This document shows, one piece after another, positions 1-12,689 of a DNA stretch of 64,000 bases (within the stretch, counting starts at the first letter, position 1; each line of letters begins with the position of its first letter). The DNA is taken from NCBI RefSeq assembly GCF_022539315.1, contig NC_066313.1:31099059-31163058 (forward strand), in the 5' to 3' direction. The translations under genes were made by a program, and so were the position numbers. A model generated the notes under the pieces. The model saw nothing but the letters and a program-made list of their open reading frames with translations. It searched no databases and was not told the DNA's origin. The stretch is from Serinus canaria. Lineage: Eukaryota > Chordata > Aves > Passeriformes > Fringillidae.

Positions 1-1533
1 GTGCTGGACTGCCTTGAAAAGCACTATTGTATTACTTCCTTGTTTCTGAGGACATTGGCAGTAATATTCTTAATTGCCTGAGACCTTTTTCATTTTTGTT
101 TCTTTTTTTCCCATCAAACGAATATGAATCTACTACAGAAAAAAGAAATGCTGGTTTTATGCTTTTATTTTTTTTAAGCATATTTTCTCTTAAGCTTTCA
201 CTACTTTTCTGGTAGAAAGTTAGCAGGAAAACACCATTCTTGTGAGAAGAAGTGTACAAAACTATGCATGTAATCTTGCATTTTATTTTTTACAGAGAAA
301 ACACAATGAGGAACAAATACATAATAGAATGTAATGAGCTACCCACAGTTACTGGGCTTCTCAGAACATTTTTCTTTTTAATTTTAGATCGTCTACAGGT
401 ATGTTTAAAATTTGGGAAGGGCTCAAAGCTGCAAGACCTCCATAAGGCTCTTAATATAGGAGCCAGTCTTAGACACTTGGGTGTCAGAGTGTAGGCCTAG
501 AGGTGGATGGAGAAGTAATCCAGATGGCTTTACGATCTAATTAGATTTTTCTCATAGTGCAAAGGACTCTTAGTGTACATGATAGCCAATCTCTGAGATC
601 TCTGGGTATGTACCACATTGATGTGGGTGAATGTGAAGTCAGCATATGAATATCTGTTGTGGAGTTCTGTAGAAATAGAGCTATATAGCTCATGAAAAGA
701 TACCCCCAACTGGAATAGCCTGTTGGAGAAGTACTTATGTAAAGATACATCTTTTAGATGGTTAAATGCAGAAAAGCAAGGAGACATTAATGTCACAGGA
801 CAAGAAGGTTACTCACAGGTTACTGTCAGGTTACTCACTTATAAATGGGCTCAATCTTTCAGATACTTAAGAAAAGCAGCCATAAAACCAACCCTGAAAA
901 GGAATCTAAGCAGTGTTGCTCCAAGTTGATGCAAATTTTCAAATTTTTTTTCTAAGTGTGAAGAGTTCATGCACATGCAAGGCTTACTGATACCATTACC
1001 TGCTTTCAAGCCTGAGTACCAACCTGCCAAATAGTCTGTGTTCTTTGGTCATCAGCATCACTGCTACCTCTCCTTGGTAGCAGTGATGGATTCCTAATGC
1101 CCTGAGTCAAATGTTGGAGAAAGTTCTTTCAGGCTGTAACAATGCAATGGCATTCACAAAAATATGCATCAAGATGTGTCAGAAAACTAAGCTGGCAGAA
1201 GTGAATTCCAGACAAAACAAATTCTAGAAAGAGATGGAGCTACATTCTCCTTTCACAAATGATACACAAGATATTACAACAATGCAGGAGATTTAAAAAT
1301 GTTACACTTTAATAAAAGATATATTAGCTCTAGAAAAGAGAGACCATCCCTGCTACAGGAGCTCTGTTCAAAATCCAGATTCTTGTGTCCCTTTCTTACC
1401 AAAATATGTGAATCACAGGGGTCTAATATGGAAGAATTCCACGTTTGCTATCAGTGAGAAGTAATATCTTCTTACTGTGTGCAGTTTTAGGTATCACTAT
1501 ATAAGACATTAAGCTACTAGGGAGCATTCATTG
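1..1533. other. Unique AT-rich DNA, no gene seen
   Basis: No coding frame longer than about 90 codons, no recognisable transposon, RNA gene or promoter. The short frames on both strands lack domain-like composition and overlap each other. The only structured element is a perfect hairpin at 1056-1088, listed separately. Confidence 0.6.
1056..1088. repeat. Perfect 13-bp inverted repeat (hairpin)
   Basis: CATCACTGCTACC is followed by a 7-base loop and then its exact reverse complement GGTAGCAGTGATG. Pairing does not continue outside the 13-bp arms, so it is too short for a classical pre-miRNA. No T-run follows to suggest an RNA polymerase III unit. The function is unknown; a chance palindrome, a small foldback repeat or a protein-binding dyad are all possible. 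Confidence 0.8.
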
Positions 1534-1968
1534 GAGAGCTAAGAAGATAGTGAAGGCTCTGGAGGGGAAGATTTATGAGGCAGAGCTGAAGTCATTTAGT
1601 CTGTACAGCCTAGAGAAGAGGAGGCTAAGAGGAGACCTCATTGCAGCCTGCAGCTTTCTCAGGAGGGGAAGAGGAGGGGCAGACATTGATCTCCCTCTGT
1701 GGCAATCAGTGACAGGACCCGAGGGAATGGCTTCAAACTGTGCCAGTGGGGGTTTAGGTTGGATATTGGGAAAAAGATTCTTCACCCAGAGGGTGGTTGG
1801 GCACTGGAACAGGCTCCCCGGGGAAGTGGTCACAGCACCAAGCCTGACAGAGTTTAACAAGCCCTTGGACAATGCTCTCAGGCGCCTTGTATGAATGAGA
1901 GTTGTCCAGTGCAAGGCCAGGAACTGGACTCGATTCTTTTAGGTCTCCTCCACCTCAGAATATTCTAC
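1534..1968 (+). mobile_element. CR1 LINE fragment, 3' end, with decayed ORF2 tail
   Basis: This is a 5'-truncated CR1 non-LTR retrotransposon in forward orientation. The + frame at 1550-1894 preserves the C-terminus of CR1 ORF2 (reverse transcriptase protein). Visible landmarks are a SLEKRRLRGDL-like segment, then KRFFTQRVVGHWNRLPGEVV and a final APSLTEF-like stretch. The nucleotide tail (ggccaggaactggactcgat, ending near tattctac) is the variant CR1 3' end also borrowed by the SINE at 59.6 kb. The endonuclease and most of the RT are missing, so the copy is dead. The long antisense frame at 1573-1914 is a shadow of this element. Confidence 0.93.
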
Positions 1969-2140
1969 ATTTCCATGAACTTTGTTAGCAGAATCTTGAT
2001 GCCCAACTTAAAGAATTACACAGACAGGCTAGAATACCAAATAGGGTACAAATTCTGTGGTTGTTTCTTTTTGCTATGCCTTTATATTGTCTATATAGGG
2101 ATTTAAACCTCCCATCTCTTATGAAAGAGTCATCCCATAC

Positions 2141-2188
2141 AACTTCAGCTCATGTGAAGTGTCCAACTTCAGCTCATGTTCAGTGTCC
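2141..2188. repeat. 24-bp tandem duplication
   Basis: Two adjacent 24-base units start AACTTCAGCTCATGT and end GTGTCC. They differ at only a few central bases, which is consistent with replication slippage. Confidence 0.85.
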
Positions 2189-3201
2189 AAGCTCCCTACA
2201 AATCACACCCAGCTTTGATTCTGTTTCTTGCTCATCACTGTGCAGTCTGAGGGCTGTGGGGGTAAATGATGACACCTACAGTTTTCCCACAAACAGCAGC
2301 ATTACAGCTTTCTGTGTTCCTGCTGCTTCATCCTCATAACTGAGTATCTACTTAAAATGAGAATCAGGTTTTAGACTAATGCAAACACCTTCTATCACTG
2401 AGCATTTTTAAAGGGTCCTGGCTAATGTTGAACAGAAAGTAAGAGATAATGGAATAATTTCACCATGCTTGCCCCTTTCATGCTATTAGAATGATATTAT
2501 TTCCATTATGTCATTTTTCTCTATTACATAACTGGTACCTGAAGAATCTATAAAAACAGAAGGATGTAAAAAACACCACAGAGTTGTGTGAAGATGCCAA
2601 ACACAATATATATTTTTCCATTTGTTGAATTTTTGCTTGGGGATTATCTAAAATTTGGTTAAAAGAAATTAACTTTTCCCAGGCATCCTCCCCATCAAAA
2701 TAAACAATTAATCTTCTTTCTCTGAAGGATAAAGATCCATACTGATTAACACAACATCCCTTTTTCCAATCAGCTCATAGCAAATGTTTTAACAAATAGA
2801 TATTTAGTTTAGGGTCTGATCCTGTGCCTCACCATACCTAACTTTCCCTTTTGCAATGCAGAGGTAGTAAGTGTGCTTAATTATAAAAATGGGGGAAAAA
2901 ACCCATCAAAACCAGGAAAAAGTTTTCCTAGTATGGATCTCATTAGTTCTAAATATGAGCAAATTTTCAAATTCAAAGACAAGTTAAGGAAGGAAAAGGC
3001 CAAATTAAGTTCAACACTGAATCTAAGCTAAAAGTCTAGCTTTTCTGGATTTCAGGCAGAGCAAAAAAAGAGAAAAAAAATGACAGTTTCGGATGCATTT
3101 TTCTTTAACTTTCAGCACTTTAATGTTCATATCATATAGATGACTAAGGGGAGGAAGGCTGATTTGCAATCATTTCAGTTGCTAGGTTTTGCCTTCAAGA
3201 G

Positions 3202-3257
3202 GTTTCTTTCTCTTTCTTTCTTCTTTCTTTTCATTTTTATTTTCTTTTTTTTTTTCC
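3202..3257 (+). repeat. TTTC-rich pyrimidine tract
   Basis: An imperfect (TTTC)n tract grades into an 11-base T run and ends TTTCCTGCCAG. It makes a small T/F/S-rich frame on the + strand that is not a gene. Confidence 0.8.
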
Positions 3258-4824
3258 TGCCAGATCGTACAAATCAATGCTTATTCCAAACATGAAACAC
3301 ACTGTTTTGAAAACCAGTTAAAGTTGCCAAGGCAACTACAGCGTTGTCACTCTCACATAATTTACAAAACCTATGCACTTTGTGGCAAGGAAATTATTAG
3401 TTAAAGGCCTTATAAATCTTATACTGACAAAACAGTGAACACATGCATTATTTTCTTTGGGAATATAGAAATGAAAAGACAAATTCTCTGATCCTAAGAA
3501 TCCAAGAACATGTGGGTTTCCCTTGAAAGCTAACAGTAAATTCCTTTTAGCTATAAGCAATGAATAGATGCTTTTTCTAAGTTCCAGCCAGCCAGAAATA
3601 TGTCCAGAAGAACTTATAAGCTCAATGTTTTAATAAAATGACCACCCAGCTAGGAAGAGGTCATCTTTGCTTTGTACAGGAATGCTGTGAATATGCTTTG
3701 ATTATGAAAATTAAGCCAAAGGCATCTCAAACTGTGAGCCAAGCTGGGCTGCCTATGTTTGGATTAAATTAGAGCCCACACTCAAAAATATTGATAATTG
3801 TGCCTAAGCTTGTTCGCACTCAAGGAGATGGTCAAAGAAAAGTCTATCTGACTTCAAAGAGGGAAATGTTAGGTCCTTACTTCCTACCAAAATGTGTGAC
3901 AACAGGATTCATTTAAAATGCAACAGCATTTTCCATTACTGTGGGGCAGTATTTAATGAGTTTGATTGTTTGAAAGAATGTTATAAGAGGAGAATAAAGT
4001 CTCATTTTGAAAATTACTGCATTTATGGAAGGGCTAATGATTTTCTATTAGCAGTTTTGAAGAATATGCAGAACTCTTGAAGTCTTTGTTACAATATTTG
4101 CAATGTTTTCCAGATATTTGCTGACTAAAAAAAAGAAGAGGATTTGTATGAACTTCTCCTTGACACTTATCCACATTTCATTCTTGTATTCCAATCTTGC
4201 TTAAAATATATAAACTCTTTTCAGCTTCAGCACTTTCCTATATGATAATTGTTTCCATCCAGGCACAGCTCTTGACCTCTGCTGCTTAAATTCTTCCTCC
4301 TTTACTGCATTTCCACTGGATTTAGTCATGGGGTTTAACCTCAGATCAAAAGAAATGAGCTTTCACCCCAACCTAAGCCCTTTTTCAGCTTTAACCTCCT
4401 TCAAAATCTTACAAGAAAGTAGGTTCTACCTATCTTTGGCCAGACCAAACATCCTACTTGTTGAAATGTTTGACATGACTGGCAACTTGTGAAATGGCAA
4501 GAGTATGTGAGCTAGCACACAGTGAGGTGATGAGAGGGGTAGTGACACCTGTGCTAAACTAAACATCAGCTGCACTTTAGTAATATGTCTCATTCCATCC
4601 TTAAATTTCTACTTTGGTTTACTTCCAAATCTGACTTTCATAAGACTTCCTTGATTTCTTCCAAATAGTACTAATATTTCTATCCAAGTAAAGGCAGGAA
4701 CATCTGTTCATTATGCTGTTGGATCTTACCAATATGTATCAGCAGGATGGGTGGGGAACATGCACAACAGCTTCTGTGGGCTTGCATTTCTCCTGCATTG
4801 GAGGTCAACAACAAAGTCATCCGT

Positions 4825-4975
4825 GGAATCACAGAATTTCAAAACCACTAATGTTATAAAGAACCTCTAATATCCTCAGCTCCATCACAGTGCTGTATCA
4901 TAATTTATTGATGACTCTGCCACTCTAATTTTTCAGAATTCACTATTGTATGCCCCATGCCAGGGAGCTGCTGAG
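4825..4975 (-). mobile_element. Diverged CR1 LINE fragment
   Basis: It starts with GGAATCACAGAAT, the usual entry into an inverted CR1 3' tail. It then follows the CR1 pattern for about 40 bases (aagaacctctaatatcctcagctcc in place of the common gacctctaagatcatcgagtcc). Similarity fades after about 4950. The higher divergence than in neighbouring copies suggests an old insertion. The far boundary is uncertain. Confidence 0.55.
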
Positions 4976-5460
4976 TGGTTGCAGCCTGCAGAGGAAGGAC
5001 TTCTTGGTGTCAGAAGTGCTGAGGTCATTGGTCCTTGTAGAGACTTCATAAGTAATGTTCTTCCTTGTGCTTAGCCTCCACCCCAAATAGACACACATAA
5101 ATGAAATTTATACTTGCTGTTTGTTCAGCTCTCCGACAGTAAGCGGAAGGAAAGAGCTCATCTCTGCAGGAAGATGCTTTAGCAGGGCTTTCCATCCTAT
5201 GTTAGTACACATAGTCCTTAGTTTGCAAATAGTAAGATAAAATAACCTGTTGATGATGGACTTTTCTGTGAGGAAACAAGTATTCCAGAACACAAAAATT
5301 GATTTGATTTCTGGTGAATTAATAGAATGAATATATAAACCAAGATAAGTAGCAGCAAATTATGTTTAAAGAAGAGCTGGAAAAATTGTTGACTGTATGC
5401 AAAGCATTATATAGGAATGAAAGTAACTGTAATTACACTGTTTTTCTGAATCTGAAATGT

Positions 5461-5560
5461 TAGAATCTCAGAAAAGTTTGGGTTGAAAGTCGTCTTTGAA
5501 GGCCATCTAGTCCAACCCCCTCTGCAATTAAGAGGGACAGCTTCAACATATAGAGACATG
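5461..5560 (-). mobile_element. CR1 LINE fragment, 3' tail only
   Basis: Inverted CR1 3' end: TAGAATCTCAGAAAAGTTTGGGTTG runs into GGCCATCTAGTCCAACCCCC and then a diverged agagggacagcttcaacata. Only about 100 bases remain, a very short 5'-truncated copy. Confidence 0.88.
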
Positions 5561-6612
5561 TGCTCTGTATTAGCTGTTAGAATTATTTACAAAGCTTCTA
5601 ACTAAACCAAATTCTAAGCACCAACCCTGTGTTTCCCCCCAGAAGCTTGTGTGTTCTGCCAGCTGTTTGTAAGATTACTGCAGAAAGAGGGTGAGATTTT
5701 GGTTATTATTTGTGGAATGGAAAGTATTAAATTTCTTAGCATTTTGTGAGTAACATTAAATAAGTTATAATCCTATTCTCATGCAGAGTTTGTATACAAA
5801 AAATGATTCTTGGAGAAACTGCTTCATCTCATCTTAGCCTAAGCCTTTGACTGATGGGTTGTGTTATTTCTTCCCACTGAGTAATGGGTGAGTCTGGGCA
5901 GCTGCCTTAAAACAGATATCTAAAGATAGGTGGGAAGGCTCCTGTCATGGAAGAGTTTATTAGATCTTCAATATATTTCATTTATTACTAGTGAAAGGGG
6001 GATAAAATGGTCTCAGTGCCTATGAAAAATATTTAATTATCTCAAAGGGTAAAGGACAGCTGTTGAAAATTATAAAAGGAATGAAGATAAAATGTGTGAA
6101 CCTATTATACATGATTTTAAATATAATATTATTACTGGTAGCATGAGTTCCGTATTTTCATCCAAAATACACAGTTTTCAACAATTTAAGCTACTTCATA
6201 ACACTTTTTTATATAAACTTAAGTCTAAGGAAATTAAAATGCAACAAATGATATACATTTCTCAAGAGAAGATGAATAAGAATGCAGATGGAAATGTCAT
6301 AGGGTGAGATAAATGCCATGTGAGCAAACACCTCGTCATAAAAATGAGCATTATGAATACAAAAAAGTTTTGCAATTACTGCTATATCTGTTGTAGCAAC
6401 AGATGTGATTTTACTGAAGGAATTTAGGGTGATTAATCTTTCAGATTCTCCCATTGTCTCTCAGAATATTTCAGATTCTCCCCTTGTCTCTGGTGCTGTG
6501 GTGTCCACTCCCAGATCAAGTGATGAAACAACATCTGCCTGCTGCGGAGCAGGAAATCCACCTGTAGTTTTTGTCTTCTGTAGATAACAAAACACTCAGC
6601 CTTAAATTAAAA
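5561..6612. other. Unique AT-rich DNA
   Basis: No gene or transposon recognised. It contains a 30-bp tandem duplication at 6439-6495. Confidence 0.55.
6439..6495. repeat. 30-bp tandem duplication
   Basis: TTTCAGATTCTCCCATTGTC recurs exactly 30 bases later with one change (CCATT to CCCTT). The second unit is incomplete at its 3' side. Confidence 0.85.
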
Positions 6613-6886
6613 TCAGTACAGGGATAGTACAAGGGGTAATAGTTTTAAATCAAAGGAAGAGAGATTAAAATAAGATATTAAGAAGGAATTCTTCTCTGTG
6701 AGGGTGGTGAGGCACGGGCACAGGTTGACCCAGAGAAGCCGTGGCTGCCCCATCCCTGGAAGTGTTCAAGGCCAGGCTGGATGGGGCTCTGAGCAACCTG
6801 GTCTGGTGGAAGGTGTCCCTGTCATGGGGACTTAGATGATCTTTAAGGTCCCTTTTAAACCAAATCATTCCATGATTCTTTGATTT
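6613..6886 (+). mobile_element. CR1 LINE fragment, 3' end
   Basis: Forward CR1. The hallmark runs are GTGAGGGTGGTGAGGCACGG, CCCATCCCTGGAAGTGTTCA, AGGCCAGGCTGGATGGGGCT and TAGATGATCTTTAAGGTCCC. It ends in the CATTCCATGATTCTTTGATT microsatellite-like tail. About 270 bases of the 3' end are present. The antisense frame at 6665-6868 is a by-product. Confidence 0.95.
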
Positions 6887-9800
6887 TACCTGATAGAAAT
6901 CATATTAGATCTTGTGGAATCTCGCTGGTAATGTAAACATTTATCTACTAAGCTTTGATGATCCAGTCAACTTCCATGAAGAATTAAAGAAATGCAGCTA
7001 CTACACACAATATTAGAGGATTTCATCCTATGTCAGCTTTAGCAAAATGCCAGATATTCTAGCTATATTCAGGCTCTTCTGCACAACCCAGTTAAATACA
7101 CATTTGACATAGTATCCATTAATCTTACAAAGCACATCTTGAGTTACTCAATCTTGTGACATAATGGATTCCTTTCCTACACCTTGGATGAGCAATCAAA
7201 CAGAGATTGACTTTCTTCATTTAGTCAAATAGATTTATCTAAGCTGTGTTTCAAATGACTAGATTAAGTAGGGCAATGTGGGCTTTTTATGTCTGAAGAA
7301 AAATCCATTTAATGGAACTGTTCCTTTGATTTTAGAGAAAGAATTACTATCAAAACACTGGACTCTTTCCTCTGTAGTTTTTTGTTATAATGATCTAGAC
7401 AGTCTTATCTGCCTGTACAGCAATTGAGGGTATTAATAGTCCCATGTCTGCAATAAAGTAAGTTCTTGGACAGAGGAGACAAAGAGAGTCCCCACATGAG
7501 GCCATTTATGTACTAGGGTGTGCATGGTGATGAGGACAGTGAACAAATGTCCTTTTGTTATTATGTCACAGAAATTATTTTCATGAAGGATTAATTCATT
7601 AAAAGCAACAAAAGGGCATTTTTTTTTCTTACTCATAATTAATTATGGGAAGACAAGTGTTCTGTGCAACAGAGAAGTGTAATTAGCTGGCAGCAGGGAA
7701 TTTAACCACTCCATTGCACTGTGGAGGTGATGAAGACAGAAACTCCCCAGCTTGTGTATATTTTGGAGCCCTCTGCTGAACTGAAGGAAAATCTCTCAAC
7801 TCCTTGTCAAGGCCCTATCATGGTAACAGAAAACTCAATGACATTTTATCAGGAGAAAAGATCTCAAGAAGGAAAATTCCTTGAGATTTCCCCAGAGCCG
7901 TTCTCAGAACTGTAAGGAAATTTATATTTTTAATTTATTATGAGTCTAATATGTTTCATTTCAGTTTAAAGGTTAATTTTGATTTGAAATATGATCACTG
8001 GAGATATTCTGCATTGTATAAAGGAATCTGTTGCAAACTTATCTAATACAATTTGAACATTGACATTTGATACTTTTTCTTGTAATATTATAACTTTTCT
8101 TTGAATTCAGCATTCCAAGCAGAAAATATGAAAATATTTTGTGTTTTCTTTTGGTTTTAATATCCTTAATGTTAAAACAGAGGAAAAAAAATCTGTTTGT
8201 TAGCAAACATTACACAGTGACCTTAGAACAGTAAAATAGATTATTCAGTTGAGATTTAAGAATTTCTTGAGAATCTTTGGTTTGTGTGGAAAGCAGATTC
8301 CCACACCACATTCTCAACTTTGTGAGGATTTCTAGTCCATCTTCTAGCTCAGTGTCAGAGAAATACATTGCCGGGCATGTGGTAGACATGAGAACACTGT
8401 TGAGTCATAAAATTGGGATTTTAGGGCTTTGTAGCACATGAGAACACAGGAAGTGTCAAATGTATTTGCATTGTGGTACTTATGAATTTATCCCACCTTA
8501 ATTGAGCTTTGAGCTTAAAGAAGACTTTCTGTCTTCTGTAAGAAGGTAGTTGGCATTCTTGTATCCACACAGGGTGAGAAAATACAGAAGAGAGCTGTAA
8601 ATCTGTGATCATCTAGAAGAATGGACTCTGAATCTCAGAGAATCCTGAATCAAGAGACTACAAATAATCACCTCTTCTGACATCAAAGGTACCTTTAACA
8701 AAATGACAACTATTTCTCTTGAAATTAACTATTTCTCTTACAAAATTAAGTTGATAAAGAATAAATTAATTGCATATTTTTTATGTTTCCAGTGAAGAAT
8801 ATCTCCAGTAGCCTTAAGATGAGCATAGGAAATTAGGAAATCATCATTTCTTCAAGTGGGCATCTGCATTGTCATCAGGTTTCTTTTTAAATCTTTTCAA
8901 GTACTGACTAGATCTCAACCCATGTTTGGATAAAATATATAATCTGATAGGATTTTATATTTCCTGAAAACCTAGAATTTGGAAATAATGGAAAAAAAAG
9001 CTATCATAGTCAGGAAGACAATGATATCTGTAAGATTTTCAAAGTACTAAATCTAAAGGCAGTTGTTAAACTGCCTCCAATACTGTGGTGTCACAACCCT
9101 GAACTATTTCTCAGTGTCAAATAACATGAAGTCCATATTGTGAGTTCCTATTTTGTATGTCATTAAGTAGCACCAGCACATCAGTAGTGCAGTGATTTAC
9201 ATCCAGTGATGTTCTGACCCACATAACCAAATGAATTTGTAATGTTAGCAACTGAAAAACAACAGTACAGCTGAAGATCAAGAAAACTGAAAATTATTAA
9301 TTTAAATTGAAACCTTGTCTTGGAAATTAGCAATACAGTTTGCATATTTTTCTTCAGAAGCAGAATGCTATATTAACTGTGATGAGCAATAAATAGATGG
9401 TTTGCATAACAGCCAGGGCACAGTTAATATTTTTTCAGTAAATGACAATTGTGATTTTGAAGAAAAAGACACTTTGAACTTGACTGACCATGAAGGTGTC
9501 CTTACAGCTGCAGTGACCGGTCAAAGTAGGCAGATTTGTCTTGTTCACATATTTCCTTTCTGTACTCCACACCCCTTTTTTTATGGACATTTGGAAGCTG
9601 ATTCAGATGATTTGGTTTAAAAAAAAAAAACAGCAAAACATCAACAGCCCTACAGAGTAATGCTGAACTAACCATAAAGCCTTAAAAAAAAAAAAAATAC
9701 ACTAGTTATACAAGCTGCTTTTGTTTCCCAGATCAGCAATATGAAGGGATTTCACTAGTCCAGCAGGATCACATTCTTTTTTCAAGACCAATACAGCAGC

Positions 9801-10279
9801 TTCACAAGGCCTTGATAAAAAAAAAAAAAAAATCCAAAGACACTGCTTGATAATAGCTTTCATAATGTTGACTCCAATAAAAATTATTTTTTTCTTTGAA
9901 GGTTGTATGCAGTCTTTAAGCTTTATTGTTCAACACTATCCTATTCTAAGATAAATCTCAAATATAAGATACCACCAGAATCAGATGCTAAACAAGTGGT
10001 GTCTTTTCTAGTAGCCTTTCAACAACATTGGAACAGGAAAGAAAATACAAAGGTAAAATTGGAAGTCACAACTTTCAAAAGATACCTTATTTTTATGTCC
10101 ACAAAAAACTCTAAAGAGCATTTCAGATTTTGAGGAAGATATACTATTCTTGAAAATTTCACTCTTCCGCCATTGATCACACAGCTTGCAAAACCTCTGT
10201 TCTTGCTCAACGCTCACTGGACAAGTCTACATAATCTAATTTCAAACTGAGATCCAGCCTAGAAGGGCTCATAGACTCC
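6887..10279. other. Unique AT-rich DNA, no gene
   Basis: No gene or transposon recognised. A 64-codon frame at 7721-7915 is followed by a donor-like GTAAGG, but it has no convincing upstream splice acceptor and no family resemblance. Three A-runs (9619-9630, 9684-9697, 9817-9832) cluster within 215 bases. Confidence 0.5.
9619..9832. repeat. Cluster of three A-homopolymer runs
   Basis: Runs of 12, 14 and 16 A lie at 9619-9630, 9684-9697 and 9817-9832, separated by unique sequence. They could be independent slippage tracts or tails of tiny retrocopies. No parent transcript was recognised in the sequence between them. Confidence 0.8.
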
Positions 10280-10430
10280 AAATCATAGAACAGAAATCAT
10301 AGATTGGGTTGAGCTGGAAGGGATCTTAAAAGTCTCAGGTTCCAACCTCAGCCATGGGCAGGGACACCTTTCGCTAGTCCGAGTTGCTCAGAACTGTATC
10401 AACCTGTTCTTGAACATCTTCAAGTATTCA
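10280..10430 (-). mobile_element. CR1 LINE fragment, 3' end
   Basis: Inverted CR1. AAATCATAGAACAGAAATCAT leads to GGTTGAGCTGGAAGGGATCT, TCCAACCTCAGCCATGGGCA and GGGACACCTTTCGCTAGTCC, with the gene-proximal part decaying after 10430. The adjoining stretch 10440-10520 (gatttcaagatgacctttcc, then gattctattttcc) vaguely resembles a CR1-like 3' tail in the opposite orientation, but it is too diverged to call. Confidence 0.88.
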
Positions 10431-11156
10431 AGAGGAATTGGTCTGACTGGCTTTGGAAGTAGGTTGATCAGGTGATTTCAAGATGACCTTTCCAGTTTAA
10501 GTTTGATTCTATTTTCCTTTCATTGGCACTTGCATTGGTATCCAAGGATAGGCAGACTGAACCTGTGACTAAGAGTGGAACACACAGACCAGAAACCTAA
10601 ACCTGCAGGAAAAGGAAGGTAGTTTTTTTATCCTAAATGTGCAATACTTTATTACTGTCACATTACTGTAGTTAGGGGTAAAAGTCTTTCAATCATGCAA
10701 TAAAGTGCTCTTAGCATCATGATGGGACATGAGGTCAGAAATATCATGTACTACCTTTCCTTTACAGTGGTAATGAGAATTCCTTTTCAAAGAGCACAGT
10801 TGTCCCTATAAATTATTCAACAACAGAGTAGGCTGTATATAGATTTTTTAAAAGGAATATTTCATTAATATGACAAATTACATCTTTTGCCATGAAATGC
10901 TTAGTTACCTCCATGAATTTAGTTGGTAAAGACACACAATTTTATATTTCACACTGTGGCAGTTAATTCAGTAGAACTAGTTAAAAAAGATTAGATCCAA
11001 GCATCTGTGGGTCCAAGAATGAGCATTTCAAGGATTAATTAATTTGAGGTTTATTAATTTTACTCTCACATAATAAATACAGGTTAATACCTGTTGGCTT
11101 CACTTAATTTCCTTTCACTTTTTTATCTAAATGGACTTACTCTGATGCCTAAATCA

Positions 11157-11400
11157 GAATTATAGAATCAAAAAATGCTTTGGAAGGGACCTTAGAGATC
11201 ATCTAGTTCAAAACCCCCTGCCATGGGTGGGGACCCCTTGCTGTGTGCTCAGAGTCCCATCCAGCCTGGCCTTAAACACTTCCACAGTATCCACAAGTTC
11301 TCTGGGCAACCTGTGCCAGTGCCTCACCACCCTCACAGAATTTCTTGCTAATAACCAGATCCACTCTCTTTCAGTCTAAAGCTATTCCCAGGTCAGGGAT
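11157..11400 (-). mobile_element. CR1 LINE fragment, 3' end
   Basis: Inverted CR1 about 245 bases long. GGAAGGGACCTTAGAGATCA, CCCCTGCCATGGGTGGGGAC, CCATCCAGCCTGGCCTTAAA and GTGCCTCACCACCCTCACAG occur in the correct order. It is among the better-preserved copies in the window. No open ORF2 remains. Confidence 0.95.
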
Positions 11401-11734
11401 TTACCTAGGTAGGCACCATTGATTGCACTTATCACTTTTATGCTACCTTTATATGAAGTTTTTAGTGATCTGCTTGTAATACTAGCTGTGCAAGGAAAAG
11501 TGACATTCTTGGAATCTTTCTGACAATAACTATTCAGAAATCAACTAAAATATTCTCGTGGATTTTTTTTTGTTTTTTTCCCCCTGATTAATGTATTTTA
11601 AACTGTATGTAGTTTAAATATTTACAACTGAACAATTTGCCACATATGCATACTCATGTTCTTCAAATGTGGACTATTAACATTTCTTAGGGCTTTTTTT
11701 TTTTTGAGGGTTAAGCCAAAGGATTTTTGGGAGA

Positions 11735-11788
11735 GTGGCTTAGATTATACATCATAGGTCAGTTTAGATTATACATAGGTCAGTTTCA
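11735..11788. repeat. Short tandem duplication
   Basis: TAGATTATACAT followed by AGGTCAGTTT occurs twice in a row, with a 3-base difference in spacing. GTGGCTTA also recurs shortly after. Confidence 0.8.
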
Positions 11789-12689
11789 GTGGCTTAAACG
11801 AAAAAATGGTAGCTGTGTACATTACATGCAGCCTGCATGTAACCCTGTGCTCATCACCTCAATTTATATCAGTACAGCAGTAGACTGACAGTTTCCTAAA
11901 GCTTAATCAACCAAAGCTTCCTATGCATTTGCAGTTAGATGAAACATGGAACACTAATGGAAAGAGATTTCACTACTACTACTAAATTAAGTTCCATTTA
12001 AAGGCATTTTCAGAGTGCTACATATATTTTGGTTTAAGGAGCACTCAGGCTCAAGTGTTTTTATCATACTACTTTTGTGAAAAGGTTTTACAGTCTTTTT
12101 GAAAAGGTTTGCTGCTCCTAATTTACTGTAGCATTGTTCACTTGTATCTGACATGCTGCTGATTTAAATATTTTAACCATGAGATGCAGGTCAAGGTGTA
12201 CTGTTAATTATAGGTATTCTACTGTTGTTTTTTCCTTTGTAAAAGCTCTGTAATAGAAAAAAGATGAAAGGCAGAACAGCTGGCAGTGAACTAGCATGAA
12301 AGCACTGCTTTCCTTCTTCAAAGGCCTTGTTTACAAAATGTAAGGTCATTTTGGTTGGAATTGAAAATACAAGCACAATAAGGTAGCTCCAAGAAATCAC
12401 TCTGAAGGCAAACTAAACTTCAATTAAATGCCTTTTTTCCCTCCTTTTGCTTGGAAGGAGAGCAATTGGGAAACTTATGGAACAAAACTAAACTTCACAT
12501 CCTCTTTCAAGGTGTTTTATGTAGATACATACACAATGAATTGCAGTTAAAAACAGCGACAGGTTTTTACCGTGACTTTCAGCTCACATTCCTGCTTCAA
12601 ACCCAATGGCACAATAATCTGAAAGCCTTCAGAACTGTTTGCTTCTATCGGGTGATCTCTAAAACTGTAGCAGTGTTCTGATTATACAG

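Larger units (their letters stand above)
1969..4824. other. Unique AT-rich DNA with low-complexity patches
   Basis: No gene recognised. It contains a 24-bp tandem duplication at 2141-2188 and a pyrimidine-rich tract at 3202-3257. The remainder is unique sequence with scattered homopolymer runs. Confidence 0.55.

Noticed and set aside
1573..1914. 113-codon minus-strand frame as a gene
   Set aside because: It lies entirely antisense to the CR1 ORF2 tail at 1534-1968 and has no independent support.
7721..7915. Exon ending in donor-like GTAAGG
   Set aside because: The frame is closed by a stop at 7703-7705, there is no good pyrimidine tract and AG at its start, and the peptide matches no family I know.
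10440..10520. Second CR1-like or LTR-like tail in opposite orientation
   Set aside because: Only loose word similarity; insufficient to call.
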